This document shows positions 33,812 to 46,021 of a stretch of 64,000 nt of DNA, one piece after another. The translations under genes were made by a program, and so were the position numbers. Source of the stretch: Trachemys scripta elegans (lineage: Eukaryota > Chordata > Testudines > Emydidae). Within the stretch, counting starts at the first letter, position 1, and the number at the start of each line of letters is the position of its first letter. The notes beneath the pieces were generated by a model. It made no database searches. It was not told the DNA's origin and worked only from the letters and a program-made list of their open reading frames with translations. Location of the stretch: NCBI RefSeq assembly GCF_013100865.1, contig NC_048317.1, forward strand, positions 12,400,909 through 12,464,908, read 5' to 3'.

Positions 33812-34262
33812 CAGTGGTCGGCAGCCTTTCAGAAGTGGTGTGCCGAGTCTTCATTTATTCACTCTAATTTAAGGTTTCGCGTGCCAGTAATACATTAACG
33901 TTTTTAGAAGGTCTTTTTCTAGAAGTCTATAATATATAACTCAACTATTGTATGTAAAGTAAACAAGAAGAAGAACAGGAGTACTTGTGGCACCTTAGAG
34001 ACTAACAAATTTATAAATTTTTATAAATTTGTTAGTCTCTAAGGTGCCACAAGTACTCCTGTTCTTCTTTTTGCGGATACAGACTAACACGGCTGTTACT
34101 CTGAAAGTAAACAAGGTTTTTAAAGTGTTTAAGAAGCTTCATTTCAAATTAAATTAAAATGCAGAACCTGGGCAGTGTGAGTGCCACTGAAAATCAGCTT
34201 GCATGCCGTCTTTGGCACGCGTGCTGTCTTTGGCATGCATGCTGTAGGGTGCCTACGCCCTG
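33812..34262. mobile_element. hAT-type MITE copy 2, interrupted by palindrome P3
   Basis: Same family as 6658-6968 and 59819-60128: it starts 'cagtggtcggcagcctttca' and ends near 'gggtgcctacgccctg'. A palindromic retroelement (33968-34103) is inserted in its middle with a 12-bp duplication. No clear 8-bp flanking duplication was found here. A short internal duplication of 'gctgtctttggca' lies near the right end. Confidence 0.82.
33968..34103. repeat. palindromic retroelement P3, nested in a hAT MITE
   Basis: The left arm 'aagaagaacaggagtacttg' to 'actaacaaatttata' is repeated as its exact reverse complement. The turn lies in 'aaatttataaattttta'. The right end alone has the complete head ('gatacagactaacacggc'). 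Exact 12-bp duplications aaagtaaacaag lie at 33956-33967 and 34104-34115. The uninterrupted site is known from the other hAT copies ('tgtaaagtaaataagg'). Confidence 0.92.
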
Positions 34263-35864
34263 GATTTTATAATGAGGCTGTGATGTCCATACCGGGGAGG
34301 GACGCTAGGTGGATGGAGGCAGCTTGTGTCACAGGTCCTCTTAGCTAACCTGAGGTGCCTCTTAGCCTGAGGACATCTGAGTGTCTCTCTCTTCTCACCC
34401 TCCCCCTATGGGTGCAGCTCACTGCCTCTGTCCTGCTTCACCTGGAGGGTGTCGCACCTGGAACTAGAATCAAAGTCTTAGGATCTGTATCTGAGATCTT
34501 GTCTACACGGCAAGTTTCTGCACAGCAAGCGAGGGTGTGAATCTACAGCACACTAGCTTGCTGCATGGCAGTGTCTCCTGTGGACACTGCTACTCGGTGT
34601 AAGTCCTGGAGTTTGGCTTGGCATGCTTTGCTTGGACGTAGTGGTACATCTGGTGCTCTGTCGATTCACGCCCTGTCCTGCAGGGCAGTGGCTTGCCATG
34701 TAGATGAGCTCTTAGGAGCAACTGAGATTGTGAAGGCACCAGGGACTGCCTCTTTGTTACCTGTGTGTGTGGCATGTAGCAGAATGGGGCCGGCACCTCT
34801 GTGTGCTACCACAATACAAATAATGGTCGTGGGTTTTTCGGAAGAGGGTTGACGACCAGTCTGAGATGTGTACAGTGAAAAACGGAAGGTTGGTTTGTAC
34901 CTGCCCGTTTTTATTTCTGCACTGTGATGCCTGTACCAAGTAACTATGTAAAGTCCTGCCTTTTCGTGTACAGGTTCTTGCAAAAGCAGGTCAAGGTTCC
35001 ACAGCTTATTAGAGCAGCTATGAACAGCATCCAGGTTACAGATTGCCGTAGTGGACTTCCCATGCAGAACAGATAGACGCCTAGCTACTAATCTCACAGC
35101 TGGTACTGGAGAGCTGAGGTCACTATGCTAAGGCTCCCCCCAAAATTGTACAGCCCCAAAGGGAATATTTTTTTACGCTGTGATTAAAATACTTTCTAAT
35201 CCTGGTCACCATAGTAATGAGTAGCTTTGCAGACCCGCTCTAAGCAGCCTTTCTGCCTCAGTGGTTAGCTTCCTAATATCATTTAGGAATTGAAACCATG
35301 CACGGGCTCTTTTAAGTTAGGTTTAAAAGTGACCTGCAAAGGTATGGAAAAAAATGAATGTGTCCTTTTGGGCTTCTTTATGATGGATAACAAAGAACTG
35401 GAATTCTTCTCTTTATTTTATTTTCAAAGGTCTCTTCCTGGTTGTTTACTACCTTTGGAATATTGGGCTATATCCTAAACTGGGGTAAATCAGTATGTCA
35501 CTGCCAGTTTACACTGGGTTAGGGTCTGGCCCATCAATTCTTGTCTTCCCTTATTTATGCTGGCAGAGCCGAGAACTAGAGGAGAAGCTTTCTCAGCCCT
35601 CAGCTGAAGGAGGTTTAATTTTTTTACAAGGAGAGCTCTTCTCCCAAGTGTTTGCCAGGCTCTTGAATTCAGTAGATGTTAATAAAAAATAAAATAAAAT
35701 AGTGTGTTAACAGTCTGATTGAAAATGCCTCCTCCTCTTGAGTGTGCAGGTTTCACTCTTGGTACTTGCAAGGATCTCCCACTAATTCTCCAGTGGTCTA
35801 TAGTCTTTATTTAAAAAAAAAAAAAGCTAGACAGGATCTAAATTTCTAATGTACAAAACCAAAG
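34263..35864. other. non-coding stretch with an old MITE
   Basis: About 34493-34720 begins 'gatcttgtctacacggcaag' and looks like a turtle-type MITE with 'gtctacac' termini; the right end was not fixed. No coding exon recognised. Confidence 0.45.
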
Positions 35865-36845
35865 CAGGATAAGAATGGCCATAACTGGTTCAGATCAATG
35901 GTCCATCTAGCCCAGTGTCCTGTCTCTGACCATGACCAGTGCCAGAGGCTTCAAAGGGAATGAACAGAACAGGGCAATTATTGAGTGATCCGTCCTGTCA
36001 TCCAATCCCAATTTCTGCCAGTCAGGCTTATGGACACCCAGAGCATGGGATTGCGTCCCTAGCGATCTTGGCTAGTAGCCATTGATGGACCTGTCCTCCA
36101 TGAATGTATCCAATTCTGTTTTGAATCCAGTTATACTTTTGGCCTTCACAACATCCCTTAGCAAGGAGTTCCACAGGTTGACTGTGTTGTGTGAAGTAAT
36201 ACTGCCTTATGTTTGTTTTAAAGCTACTGTCTATTAATTTCATTGGGTGGCTCCTGGTTCTAGTGTTATGTGAAAGGGTAAATAACACTTCCCTATTCAC
36301 TTTCTCCATACGATTCATGATTTTATAGACCTCTATCATATCCCCCTTTTGTTGTCTCTTTTCTAAGATGAACCATCCCAATCCTTTTAATCTCTCCTCA
36401 TATGGAAGCTGTTCCATACTCTAGTCATTTTTGTTGCCCTTCACTATACTTTTTCCAATTCTAATATATCTCTTTTGAGATGGTGTGACCAGAACTGCAT
36501 TCAGCACTCAAGGTGTGGGCATACCATGGATTTATATAGTGACATTATGATATCTTCTGTCCTATTATCTATCCCTTTCCTAACGGTTCCTAACGTTCTG
36601 TTTAGCTTTTTTGACAGCCGCTGCACATTGAGTGGATGTTTTCAAAGAACTATCCACAATGACTCCAAGATCTTTCTTGATTGGTAACAGCTAATTTGAC
36701 CCCACCGTTTTGTATATACAGTTGAGATTGTTTTCCAATGTGCATTACTTTGCATTTATCAACATTGAATTTCATCTGCCATTTTGTTGCCCAGTCACCC
36801 AATTTTGTGAGATCCGTCTGTAACATTTTGCAGTCAGCTTTGGAC
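35865..36845 (-). mobile_element. CR1-clade LINE fragment: reverse-transcriptase C-terminus and 3'UTR
   Basis: On the minus strand, from 36845 down, the translation carries DLTKLGDWATKWQMKFNVDKC, then ALYKSMV-like and HLEC-FWS-HLKRDI blocks and MRRD/EERLKGLG, with stops and frameshifts. These are typical of the last part of CR1-like ORF2. The lower third is the 3'UTR (antisense 'atggtccatctagcccagtg'). It is 5'-truncated and dead. The open frame 36028-36417 is part of it. Confidence 0.8.
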
Positions 36846-36849
36846 TTTT

Positions 36850-39800
36850 AAAAGTATGTCCCTGTTGTGTGGTGACTGATTAGATTCGATAAATCAAAGG
36901 TAGGCAGTGGGAAATTAAGCCCTTGCACCTGATCACCTCTTAAACCTGGGCAAAGTTGGTGTCACTTGCCACCATCTTGATTAAGGTGGGTTTTTGCGCT
37001 TGTGGTGCCAGGTGTAACTGAAGTAAAGAATCGGGCCCCTCGTGTCATAATGTCCCAAAGTGGTGTGTGAACACTGCCACAAAATCTCCACAATATGTAG
37101 GTGGAACGTGACACAACCAGCTTCTAGGGCTATGTCTACACTGGGAGCTTTCGTTGGCACAGCTGTGGTAGTCAGGGCAGGGTGTGAAGAGGTGTGATCC
37201 CTGACTAATATAGCTGTGCTGGCAAAAGCCCCAAGTACAGATGCTGCTTACCCTGGCAGATACAGCGTGTCTTGCTTTGGGGGTGTGGTTGTGGCTGGAA
37301 TAAAAGATGTCAGTAAAAGCACAGTTCTGCTGGTATAATCCGCATCCACACTCCGAGTGCTTTGCCAGTATAGTATAGTGTAGCTCTGTAGTGCAGCCAT
37401 GGCCTTATAGAACAAAATAAAAGGCAAATGGTGCCAGGGCATGTTAAAACAATAGTTAAAGATGCCTCTGTTGGCTTGATTGTCCAGAGAAATGTGCATA
37501 GACTCTGGTGGCCTAAATGACCAATTGTGGCTGTATCAGTATTTATATAGTCCAAATGGTGTACTGAGCACTACGCGTCCTGAGTCCCTGCTCTGAAGAG
37601 CATACAGACAAGGGGTGGAGGAAGGGGAGCAGTAGCAGGTAGTGATAGTGCATTGTGCCTTATAGCACAACAGTGGTTGTTTTTTAATCCCTTTGTATTT
37701 GGCTAATGTTTCTGTGTGGAGAGGATTAGGATGTAGAGGTTTTATGGAAGTAGTGTTAATTTATGAAAAAGTAACTGTGGTGTGTGTGGTTTTTTTTTTT
37801 TTTTAAAGCCCACTAGGGGGCTCAGTCAAAACCCATTTGGATTTGGGATGGCGACTCAGTCCCCCGACCCCCATGCCTGATGGAGTTTGCCTTTACATAA
37901 CCGATCTTTTTCAGGCTTATCCAGACCCAGCACGAAGGGAAGTGAAGTATGCCCCAATTGTCAGGCTCCAAATTCAGTCTCAACATTTCTCTAGCTCACT
38001 CAGGTTCTTGCTGCTCCAGTCTTTTTTGTTTTCATATTCGCGACCTGAAATCTGCGCTCTGTGCATGGGTGTGAGGTTATCATCCGAGATGCTCTGTGAA
38101 TCATATTAGCGGTGATAAAACACAGCACTCTGCATCCCCCTATGCAGGATTATTTGCATTCATTAACACAGGTATTTTTTTTCTACATCTTTGCACACTA
38201 ACCAGAAATAGTCCAATATGAACCTCTGGTTCAGCCATCTGTTCCACTCCTGGAAAAGTCAAGTGAACACTCTGGGAGAGTGTATGTAAAAACATATAGG
38301 TATGAGCACTTGGCTATGTGGTTTAAGGGATTTTTGTGGGTGTGGTTGTCTTTTTTAAAAGCTGGAACTCCTTATTAACTGATGTCTTTTCTCTCCCTCC
38401 CTTCACTTTCATGTCCTGTCCTCCAATGGATTATGGCACCTCACCTGCGGGCTTCCTCCGGTTGGCTTATCTCTGGGTGAGTACATGCTTCGTTAGACTG
38501 CTAGTGAGCGGAAATAAATGGTCCATATGCCCCTTTTAAAAATTGATCTCTTTCAGTTGAAAGGAAACTGGGTTGGCTCTCCTGGCTTATTATCCTTTGG
38601 TGCATTGTTCGTTATGCAATTGCAGGCTTTGCATATGGAGTCTGTGTGGTGGTGATGAAATAGGAGGTGAAGTGAAATGTGTGTTTAGGGTTTTGGATAA
38701 TGAGAATGAGTTTATGTTGCTATTTCTGGATATCTTTTTATTAAAGCGTCTTTATCAGTAGGCTGTTCTTGCCGGCTAGGATTGCTTTGTATTCTTGCCA
38801 TGGAAATAAAACATGTTCTGCTTATAATTCACTTGTTAGTAAGAATTGTTTTGCACTGAGAAAAGAGAATCACTTTCTCCCCATGCCCCTCCTTCTGGAA
38901 ACTCCCCCTGAAAATGTTGGTGGTAGATGGGTGCTGCAATTATGTAGGAGATCTCCCTGCAAGGGACCAGTAGGGTTGGAGGGGAAGCCACCCCAGGATC
39001 CTCCGTCTCAGATCTGCAGACAGGTGAGCAGCACTTCACTATTAAAGTAACAAATGAGCATGCAAACCACAGGCAGAGAGGGAGGAAGGGAGTAGTGCCA
39101 GTACAGTGCCTTCTAGTCTCTGCTTCTTATTGAATAGTTGAGCAGAGCCTTGCGCTAATTTTGTACTGTCTGTACCATAAACAATTTTTATGGGCCTCTC
39201 TAACCTCCTACCAGTCTGACTCCACTGGCTTCAGCAGTTACATGTGAAATCCGACCCTGCGGTCCTCAAAAATTCCTGTAGAGCACAGTCTGGAACTGCT
39301 AGTGTTACTTATGAAAGCCCCTTGTAATGAGCCTCTCTCTTTTTTTGGCATAATTGTCTTTCTGTGCACCTGGGTGCCTTACAGAGGTGACAACGTAGGA
39401 CTGTAGATTTTGGTGCTTAAGTGATGTTTTATCTGACTATTTTAAATTCTATTCTTCTGAAGTGTTAAACAAGATTCACCACTAGTAATGGTTGCTCTCT
39501 TCTACAAGGAAGTGGGATGTAGGACAGCAGAAATCCAGAGCCAAACGGCTGCATGTATCTGGGTGTTTGCTGATGCAGAAATGCCAGTCACTGAAGAAGC
39601 ATTTGAGGAGAATGCAAAGAGAACATGAAAGCAGATTGGGTTTAATAACCAGGCAAGTGATGTTACAGGCTCTCTTTCAAAATGACACTCATGGTCAAGA
39701 GGGTTTGTGACCTTTAGGTAAGGTGTAATCGGCATCTCCTAGTAAATAAAATGTAAGCACGAAACACTGGATTCCTTGGGGAAGCAGTGAAAGCAAAATG

Positions 39801-40430
39801 CTACATCAAGGATATTTTTGTTAGGATTATTGGAATTGGGGGGAGCGGAGCACCTCTGAAAGTCAGGGCTACAGCCCACTGATCAGTAGCTCCGAACTTG
39901 TTTTGATCAGAGTTTCTGTCTGTCTCTCTCTCTCACGCACACACACATTCACACACACAACCCTAGTACATTCACAACAGAGTCAACCCTCTTAGTGTGT
40001 GAAGTACAACTGCAGGAAAAAGTCCTTTGCTATTGTGTTTGCTGGAGGGGGAACTGGCATGTGCAGCAAATAAGGCTGTTCACTTACATAATATTCAGTG
40101 ACATGCATGCTTCTACTGAAGGTAGCAGGCAAACTTCCTGTACAGCATACGTTAGGAGTCCAGTTACTTAGAGTCAGCCTGAATACCTAAGAAAAGAGGC
40201 CCTCTCTTTGTATTTGGTTGCAGCACTTAAAAATCTGCTGGGATGCTTTTGCTTCTGGGACTTGCTCATGTGACTGACCTCCATATTTGTGACTTTCTTC
40301 TATTGACATCCTCAGCAGACCTTGGGTGTAGCTGCCTCCAGGGCCAGAGGGAGGGAAATTCTCATCTGTTTTATTAGTGAGTTAATTTTTTGTGTCATGT
40401 GTGGGAGGAGTTTGGGGGATTGTGGGTTTA
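36850..40430. other. non-coding stretch with MITE fragments and two weak candidate exons
   Basis: A turtle-type MITE fragment lies at about 37125-37390 ('ggctatgtctacactgggag'), sharing 'gaagaggtgtgat' and 'agctgtgctg' with 53.5-53.85 kb. Good splice donors close open frames at 38476 (CTGG|GTGAGT) and 39023 (CAG|GTGAGC), but the peptides are not recognised. A CT/CA simple repeat lies at about 39915-39960. Confidence 0.4.
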
Positions 40431-40441
40431 TATATATATAT

Positions 40442-41105
40442 AGTGACAAAGTTCCTCCTTTATCTTGGTGGGTCCTGCGCTTATTGGCAGATTTTCTTGC
40501 CTCAGAGATTCAACATGTGGGTTGGGGAACAGCCCAGAGACCTTCCCCTCTGGAAGAACCCACTGTCCAGGTCAATTGGGAGGTTTGGGGGGAACCCAGG
40601 CCCGCCCTCTACTCCGGGTTCCAGCCCAGGGCCCTGTGGACTGCAGCTGTCTATAGTGCCTCCTGTAACAGCTGCATGACAGCTACAACTCCCTGGGCTA
40701 CTTCCCCATGGCCTCCTCCAAACACCTTCCTTATTCTCACCACAGGACCTTCCTCCTGGTGTCTGATAACGCTTGTGCTCCTCAGTTCTCCAGCAGCACA
40801 CCCTCTCACTCTCAGCTCCTTGTGCCTCTTGCTCCCAGCTCCTCACACACACACTACAAACTGAAGTGAGCTCCTTTTAAAACCCAGGTGCCCTGATTAG
40901 CCTGCCTTAATTGATTCTAGCAGCTTCTTAATTGGCTCCAGGTGTCCTAATTAGCCAGCCTGCCTTAACTGGTTCTAGCAGGTTCCTGATTACTCCAGTG
41001 CAGCCCCTGCTCTGGACACTCAGGGAACAGAAAACTACTCATCTAGTGACCAGTATGTTTGCCCTCTACCAGACTCCTGTACCCCACTGGTCTGGGTCTG
41101 TCACA
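40442..41105 (-). mobile_element. solo-LTR-like repeat inserted in a TA microsatellite (probable)
   Basis: The block is bounded by TGACAAAG and GTCTGTCA, and TA dinucleotide repeats lie on both sides (40428-40441 and 41109-41130). On the minus strand it reads like an LTR: repeated 'ccaattaag'/'ggctaatcagg' blocks, then a TATA-like TTTTAAAAGGAGC, then a long transcribed-looking region. No internal retroviral genes are present. No clean short target duplication can be read in the TA-rich flanks, so the class is uncertain. Confidence 0.55.
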
Positions 41106-41130
41106 CACATATATATATATATATATATTT

Positions 41131-43220
41131 TTGGCTTTCAGCTGTACTTTTGCTACCCGTTTTGGGTAGCTGGTGGATTATTTTATAGCTATATTGTATC
41201 ATAGTAACACTAGTATATACAGTGTGCCAACAGGCCCAGGCAGCATATTAGATACAACACAGAAAGGCATGAGAGAACATGGCATTTTAAAGAAGTGTCT
41301 AGAAAACGGAGGGGCTGATTCTGATCTTGCTTACACCGTTGCACGCTCGTGGATATAAGTGTAAACCTTGTGTTGGCCTTCTGCACTGAAGGGAATTTCA
41401 CTTGAAAAGAATTTAGAGTCTGAACAAGGCCACTGGTCCATCGTCCTTTACAGGAATGTGTATTGGTCACTTCCGCTCGCTAGCATGGCGAGCTACTTGG
41501 TGATATTTACATGTCCCATACGGTACAGCGTGTAGTAATTTGCACGTTAATGTTTGCCACAGATTTCTCAAAAGGGTGCTGCATGGAAACAAGCTACTTA
41601 GCAGGCTTTGCTGGTAATAGACGTTATTTCACTGAATGCTGTGGCTCTTAATCTTGGCCAAGCAAGAAGCTTAGAAGGCTAAATGGTATCTCGTTAATGA
41701 TGGGAAAGAGAAAAACGTATGTGGTATGGTTTCACTGGAATAGGGACAGTACTGACTTCGCCTAGTAGGGAAATCGGACAGCTCCTGTTATCTTTCCATA
41801 TATAAACCTTGCTTCTTTATATCTTAGCACTAGATGTAAAAAGAATAGGAAAGGCAGTAAACTAATCTCCACTTTATAGCTGCTAAGGAGGAAGGGAGGG
41901 CGATGTAGGGAGTGTTCTCTAATTCCATGCTTCCGGTGAAACCGTTTCTAAGGTCTCCGAGAGAGCGAGCGCTTCGTTGTTATTTGTATTGCCATTGAAA
42001 GCCCTAATCATGGAATAGATCCTCATTACGCTAGGTGCTGTACAAACAGACTAAACAGATGGTTCCTGCCCCAGGGATCTTACAAAGTATAAGAGACAAC
42101 AGATGGACACAAACAGATGAGCGAGTACCAGGGAACAATGAGATGGAATTGGCCCCCATGATGCCTAGTGGTCCCTGCACCCTAATGGTTGACCCCCCCC
42201 CCCTTCTTTAGGCATCCCAGCAAAGGAGAGTTTTGAGGAGAGTTATGAAGGACGACGAGGAGATAGCTTTGCAGATGTTTATAGGGAGTGCCTCCCAAGC
42301 ATGAGAGGAAGCATGAGGGTGGTGGTTTGAAGATGTAATAAGCAGGTGATGGAGGCTGGCAACATGGGCTGATCGGAGGCGGCGCCAACAGCTCAGTAAT
42401 GAATGAGAGATTGGGGATTGGTTGGATGGAACGTTGGGTTCCTAAGGTCATGTAGAAATGGGGGAGGGGGGCGTAAATTGAGACTCCTGAGGAGGAAGAT
42501 GAGGAAGTGGCAACACTGAAGGATTGAATTCCGCTTCCCAGGCTCACCCAGTTAATGGCACACAGGGCCCAGAAAACACAGCATTCAATTGAGCGGTGTG
42601 TGTACGCCTGTGTGTGTGTGTCACTACTTGCTGGCCTGTCGGTATCTCAAGAACCTCCTCCAAAAAATGTCTTCCCTATATGAGCATAGTCTTGGGGTGT
42701 ATTGAGGACTGTGTTGGAATTGCAAGCCATCACTTTAGCGTGTGCATGGGGAAGAAGGTCCTGGTCCTGGTCCTGCTTGCAGGCTAGGGGGCTGTGTAGC
42801 AAAGCATGTGATCAGAGTTTGCCTGGAAAGAGCCATTTTGAAGCGGGTGGGGAAAGTTGTGCCTCTCTGCTTTAGGCTGCCATTCCACCCTCCCCCCTGT
42901 AGTTCTTGTGTGTTGAAGTTCTGGAGTTTATATTGCAACCTTCCAGCAAGAGTATTTTATGTTTTTATCTAACATCTATGTTTGTATGCTGTGAACATTG
43001 CAAGTCCCCACTCCAGAAAATGCAATGTTGCCAGACTTTTCTCTGCCTACTCCAAGCTTTGCCCACCTCACTGATGTTTCTCACTTCCCAGCAGCTGCTA
43101 CATGCTTATAATTATCCTGTGATAGTGGGATTCTGTGGTCTGCTGTAAATTTAGATGAACTCCATTGAAATCAGTGTTCCGTAGTTATACTAGGGTGACT
43201 GAGAGCAGAACTTGGCTTAA
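41131..43220. other. non-coding stretch with ancient repeat fragments
   Basis: A 'gattctgatct'-family fragment lies at about 41305-41400 ('ggctgattctgatcttgctt'). An old SINE-like segment lies at about 42000-42130 ('ctaggtgctgtacaaacaga', 'ttcctgccccagggatctt') and resembles 46440-46530. No coding exon recognised. Confidence 0.45.
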
Positions 43221-43510
43221 ACTAGAGCTGGCCAGAAACTTCCTTTTTGGGGGTGGGGGTGGGAATTCCAAAACTAAAAAAAAAAAAAAAAAAAAAAAAT
43301 CATTCTGAAATGGGGAAAAAAAAAAAAAAACTTTGAAATTCCCTGTGAAATGGGAATTCTAAAGTTTTGGTTTGAGAAAGTTAAAACCTGTTGTGCAGAC
43401 TGGGTTCCATTAGAAACCTGCTGGGTTTCTGTTCGAATTTCATCAAAAGCAACATTCCCATGCAAAATTTCAGTGAATTACCATTTTTTTGGTCAGAAAA
43501 TTTCTGACCA
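43221..43510. repeat. old foldback-type repeat with A-runs
   Basis: It starts 'actagagctggccagaaact' and ends 'tcagaaaatttctgacca', roughly inverted. It contains two A runs (about 43277-43300 and 43316-43330). Similar segments lie at about 155-515 and 5885-6130. Boundaries approximate. Confidence 0.45.
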
Positions 43511-43812
43511 CTGCTTTATTATACCTTAACTGCAGATAGAACTTGTGGCTCCATCCAGGCAGTACAAGGAGTGGAGATTCACATCCAAAACTTCTCTGAA
43601 GAATACAAGAACAGAAGGTGCTACCATCATATGTATAAACACATACCACTGGGTTATCCTTCAGTAATCATTATCTCCGGTTATTTAGTTTGTTTGTTTA
43701 AATTCCACAATGACAAACTAGTGCAGTGTTTTTCTCAAACTTGTAAAACGTGTTTTTGCTGTTTTTCTCATCTCTGACCCAGCCAAGTGTGTTTTGTTTT
43801 TCTTTTAAGGTC

Positions 43813-44024
43813 TAATATAATAATATAATAATAATAATGGAGATATCCTATCTCCTAGAACTGGAAGGGACCTTGAAAGGTCATCAAGTCCAGCCCCCTG
43901 CCTTCACTAGCAGGACCAAGTACTGATTTTGCCCCAGATCCCTAGGTGGCCCCCTCAAGGATTGAACTCACAACCCTGGGTTTAGCAGGCCAATGCTCAA
44001 ACCACTGAGCTATCCCTCCCCCCC
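43813..44024 (-). mobile_element. full-length tRNA-derived SINE with CR1-like tail
   Basis: On the minus strand it has a tRNA-like head with A box TAGCTCAGTGG (44002-44012, reversed) and B box GTGAGTTCAATCC (43959-43971, reversed). A body and a CR1-like 3' end ('ctggaagggaccttgaaagg' on +) follow, then an AAT-repeat tail. This is the turtle/tortoise pol III SINE type, mobilised by CR1 because they share a 3' end. It is the strongest single clue to the organism. Confidence 0.88.
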
Positions 44025-44093
44025 ATATCTTACATCATCTTCTGCCTCTTAAAGACTTTGGTAAACTGTGGGGAAAAAAATTAAGTGTTGTCA

Positions 44094-44492
44094 CAGTGGT
44101 TCACAATCTTTCCAGTCTACTGTACCCCTTTCAGGAGTCTGATCTGTCTTGCATACCTCCAAGTCACTAAAAAGTGACTTGCTTACAAAATCAGACAAAA
44201 AAATACAAAAGCGTCACAGCACGCTCTTACTGAAAAATGTCTTACTTTTTCATTTTTACCATATAATTATAAAATAAATCGGAATTTAAATATTGTACTT
44301 ACATTTCAATGTATAGTATATAGAGCTGTATAAACAAGTCATTGTATGAAAGTTTAGTTTGTACTGACTTCGCTAGGGCTTTTTTATGTAACCTTTTCTA
44401 AACTAGGCCAATATCTAGAGGAGTTGATGTACCCCCTGGAAGACCTCTGAGTACCCCCAGGGGTACATGTGCCCTTAGTTGAGAACCACTTG
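44094..44492. mobile_element. hAT-type MITE (CAGTGGTTCACAATC ends)
   Basis: It begins 'cagtggttcacaatctttcc' and ends 'agttgagaaccacttg', an imperfect inverted repeat of hAT type. The interior is AT-rich and non-coding. The flanking 8-mers do not match, so the ends may be decayed. Confidence 0.65.
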
Positions 44493-45180
44493 ATTTAAGA
44501 CATTGTGGCTGGCATTTGAGTTAGAATCCATTTAAACAACTGGGCAGCTCACCTCTTAGCACTATTGTTTCAGGCTCTCTGCAAACTTAGGCAGAGACTA
44601 CTTCACTGATTACACTCACCATATCTTGAAAGTTATTTTTTATTGACATAACAGCTAGAGATTTCTTTATTTTATTTTTGGTAGGGAAACACTGCCCTAG
44701 AAGTCTGTGTAACAATTCCTGAGACATTTTATAAGGGTAGCAATTCTACCAGGTAGATGTAAGTAATATTTAGCTTCCCTCCAGAATAAGCTCATTTTTA
44801 TTGAGGGATAAATTAATACAGCAGCCACAGTGATTGCTTGTAATACAGTTCTTCTGTCTCTGTTTTATTACTGGTCCCCTTAGGTGGCACTAAAAGTTAT
44901 TTTCAGGTTTATTTCAACAAATCTTGCACAGCGGAGCTTTGACCTCTAGCTTGAGATACATTTGTAATTTCAGCAAAACTGTCTGCTTGTGTTTATGGTT
45001 GGAACTTCCTGTTGTTGCAATAACATCAAGGTTCTTAGCAGAATTCCTCTGCAATCTATTAAAAAGAGACATGAAAATTGGACACCTAAGTGCAAAAGGC
45101 ATGGTTTGAAAATAGAGAAACACCGATAAACTTTGAATGAAAATCTAAGCTAGGTTTCTGAGAAATCAGATGCAGTAAAG

Positions 45181-45301
45181 GATCAGAGGGGTAGCCGTGT
45201 CAGTCTGGATCTGTAAAAAGCGACAGAGTCTTGTGGCACCTTATAAACTAACAGATGTATTGGGGCATAAGCTTTCATGGGTGAATACCCACTTCGCAGA
45301 C
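45181..45301 (+). repeat. non-palindromic copy of the P family
   Basis: It runs from the head 'gatcagaggggtagccgtgt' through 'gcataagctttcatgggtga' to 'cccacttcgcagacgcag', with no inverted copy. Flanked by gcagtaaag (45172-45180 and 45302-45310). The match extends upstream as cagatgcagtaaag versus cagacgcagtaaag, overlapping the element's own end. It shows the family unit without the foldback. Confidence 0.8.
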
Positions 45302-45310
45302 GCAGTAAAG

Positions 45311-46021
45311 CTGTTACCTGACCAAGATAAGGGCCCATTGTGCTAGCTAATTTACTGATATCATTTCTTTGAGAAGTGCGACTATTTCTAAAATTTACGG
45401 ACTTATGCTGGTTATCGTGTGGTGTTATTTTGTCAACATTTGGTGCCCTGTGACAGTTGGCCTTACAGTGGTATTCGCAGCATTAAGCATCAGCAACAGC
45501 ACTACAGATGCCATGATAAATTGTATGCTTTGTTGTAGTGGCGGCCATTTGTGAATTTTAATGCTTTCAAGCTGTATTGTAAGAGGGGAAAATTTTGTTT
45601 TGTTCTTCAGTGGGTAGATAATCTGTTTATAGACAGTTTAACTCTTTGATAGTTTGGCCCTGTAATCCATGAAAGGTCAGTGTTTTAATGGGTCATCTCG
45701 TGAAATGATATATCAGGCCAGGAGACGTGCTTTCATGCAAAGCAAATTTTTCAAAACTTACTTTTTTGGAGGTTTGTTAATATTACTGAGTGCTTGTTCT
45801 CTTCTAGTTTTTGTTGCTATAGCCCTTTCTTATTCTTTTCTCCTTGATTGCTTATGTAGCCTGTCTCCTATCATGTGCTTAGCCAACTGATGAAATGAAC
45901 AGTGATTTCATGCAAAATGAGAAGTGGATGATACTGACTTGACTTACTCAAAAGCTAAGTTCATAAATAGGGACTTAATTGATCAAATGTAATTACTCAG
46001 ATGTATATGAATAAAAGAAAA
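45311..46021. other. non-coding stretch, nothing recognised
   Basis: No repeat or exon that I can name. Confidence 0.45.

Noticed and set aside
36028..36417. 129-codon minus-strand gene
   Set aside because: Part of a truncated CR1 reverse-transcriptase end with flanking stops and frameshifts.
43959..44012. tRNA gene (A and B boxes on the minus strand)
   Set aside because: The boxes belong to the head of a SINE with a CR1-like tail; no cloverleaf of a functional tRNA is evident.
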